Source: CAZFBR01 sp035353495 [NCBI: uncultured bacterium] (GTDB lineage: Bacteria; DAOPZR01). Taken from it: 30,044 nt of DNA. Below, in pieces: positions 7,138 through 14,893 of the stretch. The stretch is taken from assembly GCA_964517215.1 (NCBI GenBank), contig CAZFBR010000009.1:1-30044 (forward strand), given 5' to 3'. Under the pieces are notes generated by a model. That model saw only the letters and a program-made list of their open reading frames with translations. It had not been told where the DNA came from and ran no database searches. A program made the position numbers and the translations under genes. Within the stretch, counting starts at the first letter, position 1; each line of letters opens with the position of its first letter.

Positions 7138-7166
7138 ATTGTATCACACCGGCGGCGGCATCTCAA
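7138..7166 (-). promoter_or_regulatory. Promoter of rsgA
   Basis: Minus-strand TTGAGA (7166-7161), 17-bp spacer, TACAAT (7143-7138) with an extended TGA just upstream. The start is predicted near 7131, giving a leader of about 41 nt before the ATG at 7090. It may also serve the precursor and radical SAM genes, since no terminator or strong promoter was seen between them. Confidence 0.6.
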
Positions 7167-7269
7167 CGGTTCTGCGCACCCTCCCGCCGGCACCCCCCTT
7201 GTTGCGCGCACGCGAAAAGGGCATACCACCATGGCCGGACCGTCAGACCTCCGGAACACGGCGTTGCTG

Positions 7270-7298
7270 TTGAACAATACCGCGAAACCTGTTACTCT
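7270..7298 (+). promoter_or_regulatory. Weak promoter before the double-glycine peptide gene
   Basis: TTGAAC (7270-7275), 17-bp spacer, and an extended -10 TG-T-TACTCT (TG at 7290-7291, hexamer 7293-7298). The -10 is a poor match, but the geometry and TG element resemble other promoters in this window. The start would be near 7305, about 35 nt before the ATG at 7340. Confidence 0.3.
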
Positions 7299-7339
7299 GC
7301 AGTCGGCCATGCTGCAACGACCGCGGCCAGGGAGTGCTT

Positions 7340-7510
7340 ATGCGCGAGCCGGACCAGCCGCACCATACGCTTGACGATGACGCCCTTGCGCACGTCGCCG
7401 GCGGCATGACGTACAGTTGCACGGCACCCGCAGCCGTGCGCGCGGGCGCCCAATGCAGTTTCGGGGAATCATACTGCCTGGCCTGCCCCTTCCGCCTGCC
7501 GGCCGCCTGA
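7340..7510 (+). CDS. Small double-glycine-leader peptide with four-cysteine core
   Basis: This 56-codon gene is easily missed by length cut-offs. It starts at an ATG with AGGGAG 5 nt upstream. The first 22 residues end in LDDDALAHVAGG, the classic bacteriocin/RiPP leader pattern (acidic stretch, Leu, Leu, Val, then Gly21-Gly22). The 34-residue remainder begins MTYSCTAPAA and ends CLACPFRLPAA, with Cys27, Cys39, Cys46 and Cys49. Cleavage by a C39-type peptidase/transporter would be expected, but none is in the window. The peptide shares the VAGG end of its leader with the NHLP precursor on the other side of rsgA, although the rest of the leader differs. The product could be a disulfide- or thioether-bridged peptide. 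It could be a chance frame, but the ribosome-binding site, leader and cysteines argue against that. Confidence 0.6.
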   Translation: MREPDQPHHTLDDDALAHVAGGMTYSCTAPAAVRAGAQCSFGESYCLACPFRLPAA

Positions 7511-7520
7511 CCGCAGGCAG

Positions 7521-7757
7521 CTACAGGGACTCCAGCGGGGCGCTGTCGGCGCAGCGCACGATGGCATATTCATTCCAATCCGACCAGCGGAATCCATAGT
7601 CCAAATTGTGCTTGTTGGCCAGGAAATAGTCGCGGGCCGCCGACAGCGAAGCAAACGTCGCCACCACCTCCGCATACAGCAGGTCACCCTTGCTGATGCG
7701 GTATTTCACCAGCGCGCACGCTGCCGAATCATCGCGCATCATTTCCCGCCACATCAT
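7521..7757 (-). CDS. Small soluble protein of unknown function
   Basis: I do not recognise this 78-residue protein. It reads ...VKYRISKGDLLYAEVVATF, ...AARDYFLANKHNLDY and GFRWSDWNEYAIVR..., a strand-helix-strand pattern with many aromatic residues and no signal peptide. It is the last gene of a leftward set, 22 bp after the stop of the GYF/TPR gene, and probably co-transcribed with it. The start is uncertain: several Met codons occur in the first eight residues (MMWREMM), and the one after TGGCGGGAA may be preferred. It converges with the 56-codon peptide gene, their stops being 10 bp apart. Confidence 0.55.
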   Translation of the reverse strand: MMWREMMRDDSAACALVKYRISKGDLLYAEVVATFASLSAARDYFLANKHNLDYGFRWSDWNEYAIVRCADSAPLESL

Positions 7758-7779
7758 GCCGTCGCCACGGTTCCCGTGC

Positions 7780-9183
7780 CTACCGTGCGGCGTGCTGTTC
7801 GTATTGTTCTGCCATCCGCTGCCAGCGCTTGCGCGCGCTCTCCGACGACGCCAGCGCCGCCGCGCGTTTGCAGGCCTGCGCCGCCTTGCGATACTCTTCG
7901 AGTCCGCTATAGCAGTCCACCAGCAGCGTGTAATACGCCAAATCGCGCCGGTCGCTCGGGCACAGCTTGTTCAGGCATTTGAGTTTGGCCGTATAAATCT
8001 CTTTCGTCAGTTTCCGCTCGGATTCCGTATAGCGGTCCTGCTGGGTCTGGTACTGCTCCATTGACATCCCGCGAGTGTACTTCACCGCAGGGATCGCCGC
8101 ACGCCTCGTCTCCAATGCGCTGCTGTAGTACTGCATCGCCGTCGCCACATCGGCCCCGGCCGCCACCGCGTCCGCCAGCGCCGATTCCGCCTTGCTGTAT
8201 TTGCCCTGCACCAGATAAATCCGGCCCAAACCGAGATTGACATATTCCAGGACCTTCTGGTCCGTGCTCGTCGTCCGCAGCTTGTTCAGTTTTTTTATCA
8301 GGGCGCTGCTCGTGCTGGTCTGCGCCTCGCGCAGCAGCTGCTGCGCCTGCCTGCGTTCGGCGGTATTGGCCCGACTGGTCGTCGTGCGCGGGGTCTCTGC
8401 TTCATCCGTCGCCGGTTCGGCTTCCGGTGCGGTTTCCTCGTCGGCAAGCAGCTTTTTCACCCGCGCCATGGCCGTGCGCGCTTCCTGATTTTTGTCATCG
8501 CGGGCAAACGCATTGCGATATGCCGCAAGCGCTTCCGCCAGCCGCCCCTGCTTTTCCAGCACTTTGCCCAGCTGGCAATGCGCCGCCGCCAGTTCCGGCC
8601 AGGTCTCCAGGACGGCGCGGCAGATATCCTCCGCCTTGCGGAGATTGTCATTCGTCAGTTCGTTATCAGCTTCCCGCAACTGCGCCGCGGCATCAGCTTC
8701 CCCCGAGTCCTCGTCTTCATCTTCATCCGTTGCCGGCGCTGCCGCCACCGCCGCACCCGTCGCCGCCCGCTGCGACCAGTACCACCAGATCCCCCCGCCC
8801 GCCAGCACCACCAGCAGCACGACCAGCCAGGTCTTCTGCGTCATGCCGCCCGCAACGCCGGCGTTCATGCGCGCCGGCGCGGCCACCGTCGAACCGGCAA
8901 CAGCCGGTTTGGCGGTTATCGTTCCGTTCGCGACCGTCGGCACCGCCACCGGCTTGCGTTTGGGCGGCGGCGCCACCGGTGGAACGGCCGGCGGGACAGC
9001 CGGCGGCCGCAATTCAGCGCAATCGCCCAGCGCCACCCATGCCTCTTCGCCTGCGGGACAGACCTGCGTCGTCGCCGTCACCCCCGGCTGACGCCGCAAT
9101 TCCTTCGCGGTGCACGGTCCCTGCACCGCCGTGCCATCGTACCAGAACCACTGCTTTTCCGTCTGCGTGTCCGCCATGATCAT
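7780..9183 (-). CDS. GYF_2-domain membrane protein with TPR repeats
   Basis: The 467-residue protein has a GYF_2-like domain (about 11-58: WFWYDGTAVQGPCTAKEL, then WVALGDCAEL), a Pro/Ala-rich linker, one transmembrane helix (about 119-136, LVVLLVVLAGGGIWWYW) and an acidic linker (EDEDEDSGE). TPR-type helices follow (ADNELTNDNLRKAEDICRAVLE, AAHCQLGKVLEKQGRLAEALAAYRNAFA, LGLGRIYLVQGKYSKAESALADAV). TPRs bind partner proteins and GYF_2 probably binds peptides, so a membrane-associated scaffold is likely; the exact role is unknown. The ATG at 9183 overlaps the upstream stop by 4 bp; an ATG at 9177 is an alternative. It is a tandem paralogue of the two frames just upstream, with matching linker (GVAGGM / GLGGGM), TPR and C-terminal motifs. 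Confidence 0.8.
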   Translation of the reverse strand: MIMADTQTEKQWFWYDGTAVQGPCTAKELRRQPGVTATTQVCPAGEEAWVALGDCAELRPPAVPPAVPPVAPPPKRKPVAVPTVANGTITAKPAVAGSTVAAPARMNAGVAGGMTQKTWLVVLLVVLAGGGIWWYWSQRAATGAAVAAAPATDEDEDEDSGEADAAAQLREADNELTNDNLRKAEDICRAVLETWPELAAAHCQLGKVLEKQGRLAEALAAYRNAFARDDKNQEARTAMARVKKLLADEETAPEAEPATDEAETPRTTTSRANTAERRQAQQLLREAQTSTSSALIKKLNKLRTTSTDQKVLEYVNLGLGRIYLVQGKYSKAESALADAVAAGADVATAMQYYSSALETRRAAIPAVKYTRGMSMEQYQTQQDRYTESERKLTKEIYTAKLKCLNKLCPSDRRDLAYYTLLVDCYSGLEEYRKAAQACKRAAALASSESARKRWQRMAEQYEQHAAR

Positions 9184-10283
9184 CCCCGCCGGCGTGCGTT
9201 GTCCGCACGCTGCCGATACTGGTCAGCCAGCGCCCGCCAGCGATCCCGTTCGCTGCCGGCAGGCAATCGGGTCGACGCCCGCCAGCACACCTGGGCCGCC
9301 TGACGATATTCCTGCAGGCCAACCAGACAGTCCACCTGATATTGCGTGTATTCCAGATTGCGCGGCGCCAATTGGCTGAGCGCCTGCAGGCACTTGAGTT
9401 CCGCCCGGCGGTTCTCCGTGGTGGCATCCTGCACCGCCTGATAATAGCGCATGCGCACCGCAGCTGAATTGGACCCATTAGCCGAATATCGCCGATTCAA
9501 CTCGTCCCGCCGCGCCTGCAGTGCCAATCCGTACACCCGCACCACATCCGCTGCCGTGGCACCTGCCCGGGCGGCGGCCAGCAGCACCGTCTGGGCCTGC
9601 TGTGCATGGCGCTGCGCGAGATAGATCCGGCCCAAACTCAGATTTGCCAGCTGCAAGACAACCGTATCCGTCTGCGCTCTGCACAGGTTTTTTAATTCAC
9701 GAATCAGCTGGCTGCCGGTGCTCGTATTCGCCTGTTGCTGCAACACGCGGACGCGCGCGCGCACGGCCTCCAGGGCGGAATCCGTCGCTGTCGCTGTATC
9801 CGCAGTCCCGGCCGCATCCGGCGCCGCGGGCGGGATTGGCGGCGACGGCACTGTCCACGACGGCACATTCTGCTCCGCATTCCCGTACAGGCGCTGCTGC
9901 ACCCGCAGCAGGGCCGTGCTCGCCGCAGTCAGCCGCACATCACAGACCAGTGCGCGCTGATATGCCCCAAAGGCCTCCTCCCAGCAGCATTGTGCTTCCC
10001 AGATCCGTCCCAGCAGATAATAGGCAGGTGCCGCCTCTGCATCTTCCGCCAGGACGGCATCACACAGTTGTTTCGCCTGGCGATAGTCACTCCCGGCCAG
10101 CGCCTGTTCCGCCCGCTGGAGCCGTGCCGTCATCCTGGCGCTTGCCGCTGCGGTGTCGGTCGCCGGGTCCGCCGCTGCCGGCGGACTGGCCGGTGGCCGG
10201 GTCCCCAACCACCAGCCAAACCCCACCAGCAGCACCGCCAGCGCCAGGTAGCGCGCCACCATGCCGCCGCCCAGCCCCGTCAT
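9180..10283 (-). CDS. Membrane/TPR half of a second GYF/TPR paralogue
   Basis: The 367-residue frame starts MTGLGGGMVARYLALAVLL with a transmembrane helix (about 8-27). TPR-like repeats follow (AEQALAGSDYRQAKQLCDAVLAE, APAYYLLGRIWEAQCCWEEAFGAYQRAL, LSLGRIYLAQRHAQQAQTVLLAA). It ends much like its paralogue downstream (YRQAAQVCWRAS versus YRKAAQACKRAA). It lacks the N-terminal GYF domain, which is encoded in the preceding frame (10516-10280) and overlaps it by 4 bp (ATGA). One extra G in the run at 10292-10296 would fuse both into a protein of about 449 residues with the paralogue's exact domain order. It may be a frameshift mutation, sequencing error, programmed -1 shift, or a real coupled split gene. 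Confidence 0.75.
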   Translation of the reverse strand: MTGLGGGMVARYLALAVLLVGFGWWLGTRPPASPPAAADPATDTAAASARMTARLQRAEQALAGSDYRQAKQLCDAVLAEDAEAAPAYYLLGRIWEAQCCWEEAFGAYQRALVCDVRLTAASTALLRVQQRLYGNAEQNVPSWTVPSPPIPPAAPDAAGTADTATATDSALEAVRARVRVLQQQANTSTGSQLIRELKNLCRAQTDTVVLQLANLSLGRIYLAQRHAQQAQTVLLAAARAGATAADVVRVYGLALQARRDELNRRYSANGSNSAAVRMRYYQAVQDATTENRRAELKCLQALSQLAPRNLEYTQYQVDCLVGLQEYRQAAQVCWRASTRLPAGSERDRWRALADQYRQRADNARRRG

Positions 10284-10516
10284 CTGCCGCGCCCCCAGGC
10301 ATACCCTGCCGGTTTCCGTACCGGCAGCACCGCCGCTGCCGGCGCTGTTCGCAGTTCAGCACAGGTGCCGCATGCCACCCACATTACGCTGCCGGCACGG
10401 CACACCGGCGCCAGCGTCGTTCGCTTCGAATTGCAGCGCATGGCGGCAGCCGTACACGCCCCCTGTCCCGTCTGACCGTCGTACCGGTACCACAGCACTG
10501 ACACTGGTGGGGACAT
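10280..10516 (-). CDS. GYF_2-like half of the split paralogue
   Basis: The 78-residue frame (VLWYRYDGQTGQGACTAAAM, then VMWVACGTCAELRTAP) aligns with residues 11-60 of the downstream GYF/TPR protein, including W-YDG, G-CTA, the W before the end of the domain and the CAEL ending. It then enters a Pro/Ala-rich linker and stops at TGA (10282-10280), overlapping the next ATG. The start at 10516 has AAAGG 6 nt upstream. Alone it would be a soluble GYF-like module with no membrane anchor. Homology with its neighbour indicates it was once, or still is, the N-terminus of the membrane/TPR protein. Confidence 0.7.
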   Translation of the reverse strand: MSPPVSVLWYRYDGQTGQGACTAAAMRCNSKRTTLAPVCRAGSVMWVACGTCAELRTAPAAAVLPVRKPAGYAWGRGR

Positions 10517-10576
10517 CGCCCGCCTTTCACCCGGCTTGTATGAATAGTACGCAATATATCACGATACGTGTTTTAT

Positions 10577-10605
10577 GTTGTATCATTGTCTTGCATGCCA
10601 GTCAA
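10577..10605 (-). promoter_or_regulatory. Promoter of the GYF/TPR operon
   Basis: Minus-strand TTGACT (10605-10600), 17-bp spacer, TACAAC (10582-10577) with TG upstream. The start near 10570 would leave a leader of about 54 nt. An 11-bp palindrome CACG-ATA-CGTG lies just downstream (10560-10570), at the predicted transcription start, and could be an operator. Confidence 0.4.
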
Positions 10606-10634
10606 CCGCCGCCGGCGCCGCAGGAACCGCCGTT

Positions 10635-11666
10635 TCACTCCGCCAGGTCCCAGAAGAAATCCTTGTTGGTCAGTTCTCTTTCCGGCGGTGGCGGCGCCTG
10701 CGGGTTCAGCGCCCGGTCGATTACCGTCAGTTGCTGTTCGAGATCGCGCGTTTCCTGCTCCCAGTATTTCGCCGTGCCGAACGCAGGGAAGGCGGCGGGG
10801 AAGGCCGGGTCGGCCCAGCGCCGGGCAATCCAGGCGGCATAATGAATCCACCGCATGGCGCGCAGGATTTCCGGCAGGCGCAGCCAGGCGGGATCGTATT
10901 CGCGGAACTGCGCATAGCCCGCCAGAAAGGCCGCGCGCTGGCAGCGGCCCGCCTCCCCCGTTTCCGGCCAGAGCATCCAGAAGTCCTGGACGGCGGGGCC
11001 CATGACACAATCGTCAAAATCGAGGAAGAAAAAGCCGCTGTCGCCCCGCAGCAGGTTGCCCGGATGCGCGTCGCCGTGAATGCGCTGTTGCGGCACGCCC
11101 GCGCTTTCGGTTTCATACCGGCTGGCCACCTGCTCCGCGGCGGCACAATAGCGGGCGGCGCAACTGTCCGGCAGCAGGCCGCGTTCCTGCAGCAGCGCCA
11201 GCGGCCGGCGCACCATGCTCTCCGCGGAAAAGACCACCCGTTCCGGCGCCGGGCGCTGCGCCCCCACCAGGTGAATGCGCGCCAGCAGCGCGCCCAGCGA
11301 CTCAAGCTGCGCTGCGGAAAACTCATCCACCATGCGCCCGCCCGTGCGCGGCCATACCGCATAGTAGATGCCGTCAATTTCATGCACCGTCTCGCCCGCG
11401 AACACAAGCGGGGTGCACACCGGGATATCCGCCGCCGCCAGTTCGGCCGTGAAGGCATGTTCCGCACGAAGCTGGTCCCGGGTCCAGCGCTCGGGGCGGT
11501 AGAACTTGGCGACCACAAAATTCCCGTCGGCAAGCGCCATGGCATAGACGCGGTTCTCCAGGCTGTTCAGGGCAAACCCGTGCCCGGTCGGCTGCAGCCC
11601 CAGCCGTTCGACCGCCGCCAGCATCACGTCGGGGGTCAATCGAAAAAAGAATTCCGTTTCCCGCAT
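10635..11666 (-). CDS. srkA: SrkA/RdoA-type (YihE-like) protein kinase
   Basis: The 343-residue protein is an aminoglycoside-phosphotransferase-fold kinase of the SrkA (stress response kinase A, YihE/RdoA) type. The start MRETEFFFRLTPDVML and GLQPTGHGFALNSLENRVY match the family's opening. Lys54 in VVAKFYRP is the ATP-binding lysine, RIHGDAHPGNLL (196-206) is the catalytic loop with Asp199, and FLDFDDC (214-220) carries the metal-binding Asp. In E. coli SrkA counters stress-induced cell death by acting on Ser/Thr; substrates here are unknown. The ATG at 11666 is chosen over an in-frame ATG at 11717 because conservation begins there and GAGGG lies just upstream. The E. coli neighbour dsbA is not present. 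It is divergent from the META lipoprotein gene. Confidence 0.9.
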   Translation of the reverse strand: MRETEFFFRLTPDVMLAAVERLGLQPTGHGFALNSLENRVYAMALADGNFVVAKFYRPERWTRDQLRAEHAFTAELAAADIPVCTPLVFAGETVHEIDGIYYAVWPRTGGRMVDEFSAAQLESLGALLARIHLVGAQRPAPERVVFSAESMVRRPLALLQERGLLPDSCAARYCAAAEQVASRYETESAGVPQQRIHGDAHPGNLLRGDSGFFFLDFDDCVMGPAVQDFWMLWPETGEAGRCQRAAFLAGYAQFREYDPAWLRLPEILRAMRWIHYAAWIARRWADPAFPAAFPAFGTAKYWEQETRDLEQQLTVIDRALNPQAPPPPERELTNKDFFWDLAE

Positions 11667-11718
11667 ATCCCTCGCCCCGCTTTCCCGGCAGCATACTACA
11701 TCCCGCGACCGGCGCACA

Positions 11719-11747
11719 ATGACTGGCCGCCCGTATTCTGCTATACT
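11719..11747 (+). promoter_or_regulatory. Promoter of the META lipoprotein/receiver unit
   Basis: ATGACT (11719-11724), 17-bp spacer, extended -10 TG-C-TATACT (TG at 11739, hexamer 11742-11747). The start near 11754 gives a leader of about 27 nt before the ATG at 11781. Confidence 0.55.
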
Positions 11748-11780
11748 GCCCGCAGCAAATACCGCTGCTGAGGTGTGGAA

Positions 11781-12197
11781 ATGAACCGTTCTGTCCGCCT
11801 GATGCTGTTCGCTGTGGCTGCTGTCTGCCTGGTCGGCTGCACGACCGCCGGCATGTCCGGGGTCAGCGGCGACTGGCAGTTAACCCGCCTCCGCCTGGGC
11901 GGGGTCGACCAGACCGTCGTGCCCGGCACCACCTTGACCGTCAGCCCGGGCGGCGCGGCCAGCGGCAGCGGCGGCGTCAACCGCTACACCGTCAGTTTTG
12001 CCATCGCCTCCGACGGCAGCATCACCTGGTCGGACGATTTCGCCTCCACCAAGATGATGGGGTACGGCCCGCTCGGCGATCAGGAGCGGCGTTATTTCAT
12101 GGCCCTGACCGCCACCGGCACCGCTGCGCTCAGCAACGGTCAGCTGGAACTGCGCAGTCGCGACGGCCAGACCATGCTCGGCTTCACCCGCCCCTGA
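11781..12197 (+). CDS. META-domain (HslJ-like) lipoprotein
   Basis: The 138-residue protein has a lipoprotein signal (positive MNRSVR, hydrophobic stretch, lipobox CLVGC). It continues with GDWQLTRLRLGG, a central GGVNRYTVSFAIASDGSITWS and the tail QERRYFMALTATGTAALSNGQLELRSRDGQTMLGFTRP. This order (W at the start, GxNxY motif, ExxYFxAL helix, LxLxxxxGxxxLxF strands) is that of the META/HslJ domain, seen in outer-membrane proteins linked to heat shock or novobiocin resistance in other bacteria; the precise role is unknown. The ATG at 11781 with GAGGT 6 nt upstream is preferred to a GTG at 11775. It is followed after 16 bp by the receiver-domain gene. Confidence 0.8.
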   Translation: MNRSVRLMLFAVAAVCLVGCTTAGMSGVSGDWQLTRLRLGGVDQTVVPGTTLTVSPGGAASGSGGVNRYTVSFAIASDGSITWSDDFASTKMMGYGPLGDQERRYFMALTATGTAALSNGQLELRSRDGQTMLGFTRP

Positions 12198-12213
12198 CCG
12201 CCACCTGGCCGGC

Positions 12214-12618
12214 ATGTCGCGCATCCTGATCATCGACGACGAACCGGCGTTTGCGCTGATGCTGCGCCTGCATCTCTGCCGGCTGGGCGGCTGGCCGGAC
12301 GCGGCGGTCGCCGGGGTCAGCGCGCCGGCCGCCGCACAGCCGCACTTTTCCGCGGACAACCCGGCCGCCTGGCCGGAGGCCGTGCTGGTTGACTGGCTGC
12401 TGAACAATGACGATGGCATGGCGTATCTGGAACAGCTGGCGGCCGATTACCGCCGCACCGGCCGCCGTGCATTCCTCGCCCTCATGACCGCCGCCAGCGG
12501 CGCCGAGGAGCAGCAGCTCGCCCGGCGCTGCGCAGTCATTGATGCGCAGCTGCTGGCCAAGCCGTTCACCGCGAGCCGGCTGCAGGCGCTGCTCACTGCC
12601 GCCGGCGTGACACCCTGA
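12214..12618 (+). CDS. Stand-alone response-regulator receiver domain
   Basis: The 134-residue protein is a single CheY-like receiver domain with no output domain. The acidic pocket is IIDDE (6-10), the likely phosphorylation site is Asp60 in VLVDW, the switch Thr/Ser is in LMTAAS (Thr92), and the conserved Lys116 is in LAKPF. It may act by protein-protein contact or as a phosphate sink; the partner kinase is not in the window. A shorter helix-strand connection and a Pro/Ala-rich loop near residues 36-52 are unusual. It is probably co-transcribed with the META lipoprotein gene. Its start has no strong Shine-Dalgarno, consistent with coupling. It converges on glgB with only 3 bp between stops. 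Confidence 0.85.
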   Translation: MSRILIIDDEPAFALMLRLHLCRLGGWPDAAVAGVSAPAAAQPHFSADNPAAWPEAVLVDWLLNNDDGMAYLEQLAADYRRTGRRAFLALMTAASGAEEQQLARRCAVIDAQLLAKPFTASRLQALLTAAGVTP

Positions 12619-12621
12619 CGG

Positions 12622-14832
12622 TCAGCCCAGCTGCGGCTTGAGGACAATACCCGCCAGCGGCGGCACCGTCACGGTCAGTGACTGCGGCTTGCCGTTGGCG
12701 CCGAAGCTGTTCGGCTGCAGCGTCCCGGGATTGCCCAGATTGGAGCCGTGGTAGCAGGCGGCATCGCTGTTGAAGATCTCCCGGTAGGCGACGCGCTGCG
12801 GCACCCCGATGGTATACCCGTGGCGCGGCACCGGCGTGAAATTGACGACAAACACGAGGAAGTCGTCTTCCCGCTCCCCCTTGCGCATGAAGCTGAAGAC
12901 GGAATTGGCGTAGTCGTTGCAGTTGATCCATTCGAAGCCGCGGCCGCTGTGGTCGAACCGGTGCAGCGCCGGCTCCTCGCGGTAGAGGCGGTTGAGATCG
13001 CGCACGCAGAGCAGCAGCTGGTGGTGCCAGTCGTACTGCAGCAGATGCCAGTCGAGCGACTTGGTCTCGCGCCATTCGTCGAACATGCCGAACTCGCTCC
13101 CCATAAACATGAGCTTCTTGCCCGGATGCCCGAAGTAATAGGCAAAGAGCGCGCGCAGGCCGGCGAACTGCTGCCAGCGGTCGCCCGGCATCTTGTTGAT
13201 CATCGACCGTTTGCCGTGCACCACCTCATCGTGCGAGAACGGCAGGATGAAATTCTCCGTATAGGCATAGAGCAGCGAGAAGGTCAGGTTGGCATGGTGG
13301 AACTTGCGGTGAATCGGCTCCTTCTCCATGTAGGCCAGGGTGTCGTTCATCCAGCCCATGTTCCACTTGAACCCGTAGCCCAGCCCGCCACCGTACGCGG
13401 GCTTGCTCACCCCCGGCCAGGCGGTCGACTCCTCGGCGATCATCATGATGCCGGGATAGTACTGGTAGGCGACGCTGTTGAGATGCTTGATGAACTCGAT
13501 CGCCTCGAGGTTCTCGCGTCCGCCGTGCTTGTTCGGCACCCACTGCCCCGGCTTGCGCGAATAGTCAAGATAGAGCATCGACGCCACCGCGTCGACGCGC
13601 AGCCCGTCGAGGTGGTACTTGTCAAGCCAGAAGAGCGCGCTGGAGATGAGGAAATTCGTCACCTCGTAGCGCCCGTAATTGAAGATCTTCGTCCCCCAGT
13701 CGGGATGCTCGCCGAGGCGCGGGTCCTCATGCTCGTAGAGCGCCGTGCCGTCGAACCGCGCCAGCCCGTGCGCGTCCTTCGGGAAATGCGCGGGAACCCA
13801 GTCGGCGATGACCCCGATTCCCTCCCGGTGCAGGTAATCGACGAAGTACATGAAATCGTCCGGCGTGCCGAGCCGGCTGGTCGGCGCGAAATAGCCCGTC
13901 ACCTGATAGCCCCACGACGCGTCCAGCGGATGCTCCATCACCGGCATCAGTTCGACGTGCGTGAACCCGTTTTCCCTGACATAGGCCGCGAGCTTGGGCG
14001 CGAGGTCGCGGCAGGTCAGCAGGCGGTTGTTCTCGCCGCGCATCCACGACGGCAAATGCACTTCGTAGATCGACACCGGCTGCTGGTACCAGTCGGTCGT
14101 CGCCCGCGCGTCCATCCACGCGCGGTCCTGCCAGGCGAAACCGTTCAGATCGAAGACGCGCGAGGCCGTGGCCGGACGCAGCTCCGCGTGGTAGGCGAAC
14201 GGGTCCGCCTTGAGCAGGATGCGATTGCCCTTGGTCTTGATCTCGTACTTGTACAGGTCACCCGGTTTGAGGTCGGGCACAAACAGCTCCCAGATGCCGG
14301 AGCTGCCCCGCTTGGTCATCTGGAAGCGGCGGCCGTCCCACTTGTTGAACGGTCCGACGACGCTGACCCGCTTGGCGTTGGGCGCCCAGACGGCGAAATG
14401 CACGCCGGCGACCCCATCCACCGTTTTGACATGCGCCCCCAGCTTTTCATAGAGGCGGTAATGCCGCGCGGAATTGAACAGATAGCGGTCGAACTCGGTC
14501 AGTTCCTCCGACCAGAAGGCGTACACATCGTTGAGCAGATGCTCCTGCCCGAGATGGTCCGTCATCGCCAGCTGATACTTGAAGCGAGCGGCACGGTCCC
14601 AGACCAGCGCCTCGTACAGCCCGCACGGGTGCAGCTGTTCCATCGGATAGCGGGTCTTCGGGTTGGCCCGGTCGATCACCGCCACATCCTTGGCGTCGGG
14701 CAGCAGCGCGCGCACCGCCAGCATCTTCTTGCCCGCATACTCGATGCGGTGCATGCCCAGCACGCGGCCGGGGGCCTCATGCGTGGAATTGATCAGTTTC
14801 AGCGCGTCAAAAACCGGAATGGATGTGAGCAT
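12622..14832 (-). CDS. glgB: 1,4-alpha-glucan branching enzyme
   Basis: GlgB forms alpha-1,6 branches in glycogen. The 736 residues are normal for the family and in the usual order: N-terminal domain (1-110), CBM48 (about 140-215, VHFAVWAPNAKRVSVVGPFNKWDG), a GH13 barrel (about 250-620) and a C-terminal beta domain. Catalytic residues are visible: nucleophile Asp414 in LRVDAV, the acid/base Glu in IAEEST (467-468) and Asp535 in FSHDEVVHGK. The start is the ATG at 14832 with GGAGG 8 nt upstream; the frame extends further upstream, but the promoter (14861-14889) rules that out. No other glycogen genes are nearby, so the rest of the pathway must lie elsewhere. Confidence 0.97.
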   Translation of the reverse strand: MLTSIPVFDALKLINSTHEAPGRVLGMHRIEYAGKKMLAVRALLPDAKDVAVIDRANPKTRYPMEQLHPCGLYEALVWDRAARFKYQLAMTDHLGQEHLLNDVYAFWSEELTEFDRYLFNSARHYRLYEKLGAHVKTVDGVAGVHFAVWAPNAKRVSVVGPFNKWDGRRFQMTKRGSSGIWELFVPDLKPGDLYKYEIKTKGNRILLKADPFAYHAELRPATASRVFDLNGFAWQDRAWMDARATTDWYQQPVSIYEVHLPSWMRGENNRLLTCRDLAPKLAAYVRENGFTHVELMPVMEHPLDASWGYQVTGYFAPTSRLGTPDDFMYFVDYLHREGIGVIADWVPAHFPKDAHGLARFDGTALYEHEDPRLGEHPDWGTKIFNYGRYEVTNFLISSALFWLDKYHLDGLRVDAVASMLYLDYSRKPGQWVPNKHGGRENLEAIEFIKHLNSVAYQYYPGIMMIAEESTAWPGVSKPAYGGGLGYGFKWNMGWMNDTLAYMEKEPIHRKFHHANLTFSLLYAYTENFILPFSHDEVVHGKRSMINKMPGDRWQQFAGLRALFAYYFGHPGKKLMFMGSEFGMFDEWRETKSLDWHLLQYDWHHQLLLCVRDLNRLYREEPALHRFDHSGRGFEWINCNDYANSVFSFMRKGEREDDFLVFVVNFTPVPRHGYTIGVPQRVAYREIFNSDAACYHGSNLGNPGTLQPNSFGANGKPQSLTVTVPPLAGIVLKPQLG

Positions 14833-14860
14833 GCCTTTCGCCTCCGTTGGACCGGGTGTC

Positions 14861-14889
14861 ATCATAGCACCGCGCGCCGGGCGCCGCAA
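14861..14889 (-). promoter_or_regulatory. Promoter of glgB
   Basis: Minus-strand TTGCGG (14889-14884), 17-bp spacer, extended -10 TG-C-TATGAT (hexamer 14866-14861). It begins directly after the upstream gene's stop and gives a leader of about 22 nt. Confidence 0.55.
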
Positions 14890-14893
14890 GCAA

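Noticed and set aside
5915-7273. 452-codon open frame on the plus strand
   Set aside because: It is antisense to rsgA and has a His/Arg-rich shadow composition.
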